Positions 5,382 through 6,064 of a stretch of DNA of 6,064 bases are shown here, piece by piece. A program made the translations under genes and the position numbers. The notes beneath the pieces were generated by a model. It was not told the DNA's origin and did not search any database. It saw only the letters and a list, made by a program, of their open reading frames with translations. Within the stretch, counting starts at the first letter, position 1, and each line of letters begins with the position of its first letter. The DNA lies in assembly GCA_028275295.1 (NCBI GenBank), contig JAPWUY010000133.1, forward strand, positions 1-6,064. Reading direction: 5' to 3'. Source of the DNA: Thermodesulfobacteriota bacterium. Lineage in GTDB: Bacteria; Desulfobacterota; Desulfocorpusculales; Desulfocorpusculum.

Positions 5382-5855
5382 ATGGCCAAAAAAAGTGCGG
5401 GGATTCTTCTCTACAGGATCCGATCCGGGGATGTTGAGGTTCTTCTGGTTCATCCAGGTGGGCCATTCTGGAGAGGAAAGGATTGGGGCTCGTGGTCAAT
5501 ACCAAAAGGAGAGGTTGCTCCTGGAGAAGACCCCCTGGAAGCTGCCTTGAGAGAATTCAAGGAGGAGACAGGCCACTGCCCTACTCGCGAGGCCATGCCA
5601 CTTTCGCCCATCAAGCAGAAAAGCGGCAAATTGGTCATGGCCTGGGCTATAGAGGAGGACTGGGATCCCTCACAGTTGAGGAGCAACACGTTCTCCATGG
5701 AATGGCCTCCTGGGTCTGGGAAGAAGAATGAATTTCCTGAGGTGGACGAGGCCAGGTGGTTCCCCGTGGAGGAAGCCATGTCCCGAATAATCCCGGCCCA
5801 GAAGGACCTCCTGAAGGAGCTCCTTCTCAAGGTGAAGGGGAATCCCGGTTCATGA
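5382..5855 (+). CDS. NUDIX hydrolase
   Basis: This complete 157-residue protein is a NUDIX pyrophosphohydrolase. Such enzymes cleave nucleoside diphosphates linked to another moiety, using divalent metal ions bound by the NUDIX box. The N-terminus MAKKSAGILLYR followed by VLLVHPGGPFW is typical of a predicted NTP pyrophosphohydrolase subgroup (COG4119-like). The box runs from G43 to H65 with all consensus positions: G43, E49, R57, E58, E61, E62 and G64, matching GX5EX7REUXEEXGU except that the last hydrophobic position is His. WSIPKGE directly precedes the helix. The C-terminal part has FPEVDEARWFPVEEA and ends in a Lys/Leu-rich helix. The enzyme is cytosolic with no signal peptide. Its substrate cannot be told from sequence, and house-cleaning of damaged or excess nucleotides is the common role. 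It lies downstream of arcC in the same direction and converges on the next gene with a 15-bp gap. Confidence 0.93.
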   Translation: MAKKSAGILLYRIRSGDVEVLLVHPGGPFWRGKDWGSWSIPKGEVAPGEDPLEAALREFKEETGHCPTREAMPLSPIKQKSGKLVMAWAIEEDWDPSQLRSNTFSMEWPPGSGKKNEFPEVDEARWFPVEEAMSRIIPAQKDLLKELLLKVKGNPGS

Positions 5856-5870
5856 GGCGTTCTGTGTCTT

Positions 5871-6064
5871 CTAGTCTTGGCTGCGAGGGTTGGCCAGCCG
5901 AAAGGCTGTGACGAATTTCCTCACTTGCTGCCTCACGAGAAGCCGGATCTGGTCTAGGCTGTAATCTATTCCAACACCTCCATGGGACCATGTTATTGCC
6001 GGGCTCTTTATCCTGGGGTCCCTCTCGAGCATCACCTGCTGGTTCAACTCCACCCTTATGTAGA
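5871..6064 (-). CDS. C-terminal fragment of an unrecognised protein, cut by the window edge
   Basis: The minus-strand frame is open from the window edge to TAG at 5871-5873 and gives the last 63 residues of a protein; two more bases belong to an incomplete codon. The composition looks like a real mixed alpha/beta protein rather than a shadow frame: it begins YIRVELNQQVMLERDPR, continues with a Gly-rich SHGGVGIDY segment, and ends in an amphipathic basic helix, IRLLVRQQVRKFVTAFRLAN. The internal GTG codons are not likely starts because the frame stays open upstream with similar character. I do not recognise the family; small secreted or envelope proteins with a C-terminal helix of this kind came to mind, but this is weak. 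It is convergent with the NUDIX gene, and any shared terminator would have to lie inside coding sequence. Confidence 0.65.
   Translation of the reverse strand, partial: YIRVELNQQVMLERDPRIKSPAITWSHGGVGIDYSLDQIRLLVRQQVRKFVTAFRLANPRSQD

Noticed and set aside
5233..5550. Plus-strand open frame of 105 codons beginning in the arcC-NUDIX gap
   Set aside because: It overlaps the NUDIX coding start in another frame and lacks a ribosome site; the NUDIX frame has the conserved sequence.

Overview
The window carries six protein-coding genes. The two at the edges are cut off, and the four internal ones are complete. From left to right they are: the C-terminal part of a metal-dependent amidohydrolase (+); an acyl-CoA synthetase-like AMP-binding enzyme (-); a cysteine-rich iron-sulfur protein with a putative winged-helix N-terminus (-); a complete carbamate kinase, arcC (+); a NUDIX hydrolase (+); and the C-terminal end of an unrecognised protein (-). 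No rRNA, tRNA, CRISPR array, insertion sequence or phage gene was seen.

The organism looks like an anaerobic bacterium of moderately high GC content with strong GGAGG-type ribosome binding sites. It uses AGG and ATA codons heavily. The 19-cysteine Fe-S protein, the syntroph- or sulfate-reducer-like acyl-CoA ligase and a stand-alone carbamate kinase would fit an uncultured Desulfobacterota or other fermentative or syntrophic anaerobe. This placement is an inference from gene content and has not been tested.

Layout: the amidohydrolase (ends 1062) and the ligase (ends 1288) converge on a 225-bp spacer that contains a long-range inverted repeat. The Fe-S gene and the ligase run in the same direction, separated by 173 bp. 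That gap holds a good sigma70-type promoter for the ligase and a repeated 9-mer, so the ligase is probably transcribed separately at least in part. The Fe-S gene and carbamate kinase are divergent and share a 225-bp control region with two nested inverted repeats and a candidate arcC promoter. The NUDIX gene follows arcC after a 243-bp gap and converges, with only 15 bp between stops, on the gene at the right edge. Shine-Dalgarno positions argue for start codons internal to the longest reading frames in all four complete genes.

A shared pathway is only a possibility. A deaminating amidohydrolase and a catabolic carbamate kinase would suit nitrogen-heterocycle or ureido-compound breakdown with ATP recovery, and the ligase would activate a carboxylic acid. 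The most interesting points are: the Fe-S protein with a possible DNA-binding domain, divergent from arcC; the ligase, which departs from consensus at both the P-loop and the usual catalytic A10 lysine; and the repeat-bearing promoter regions.
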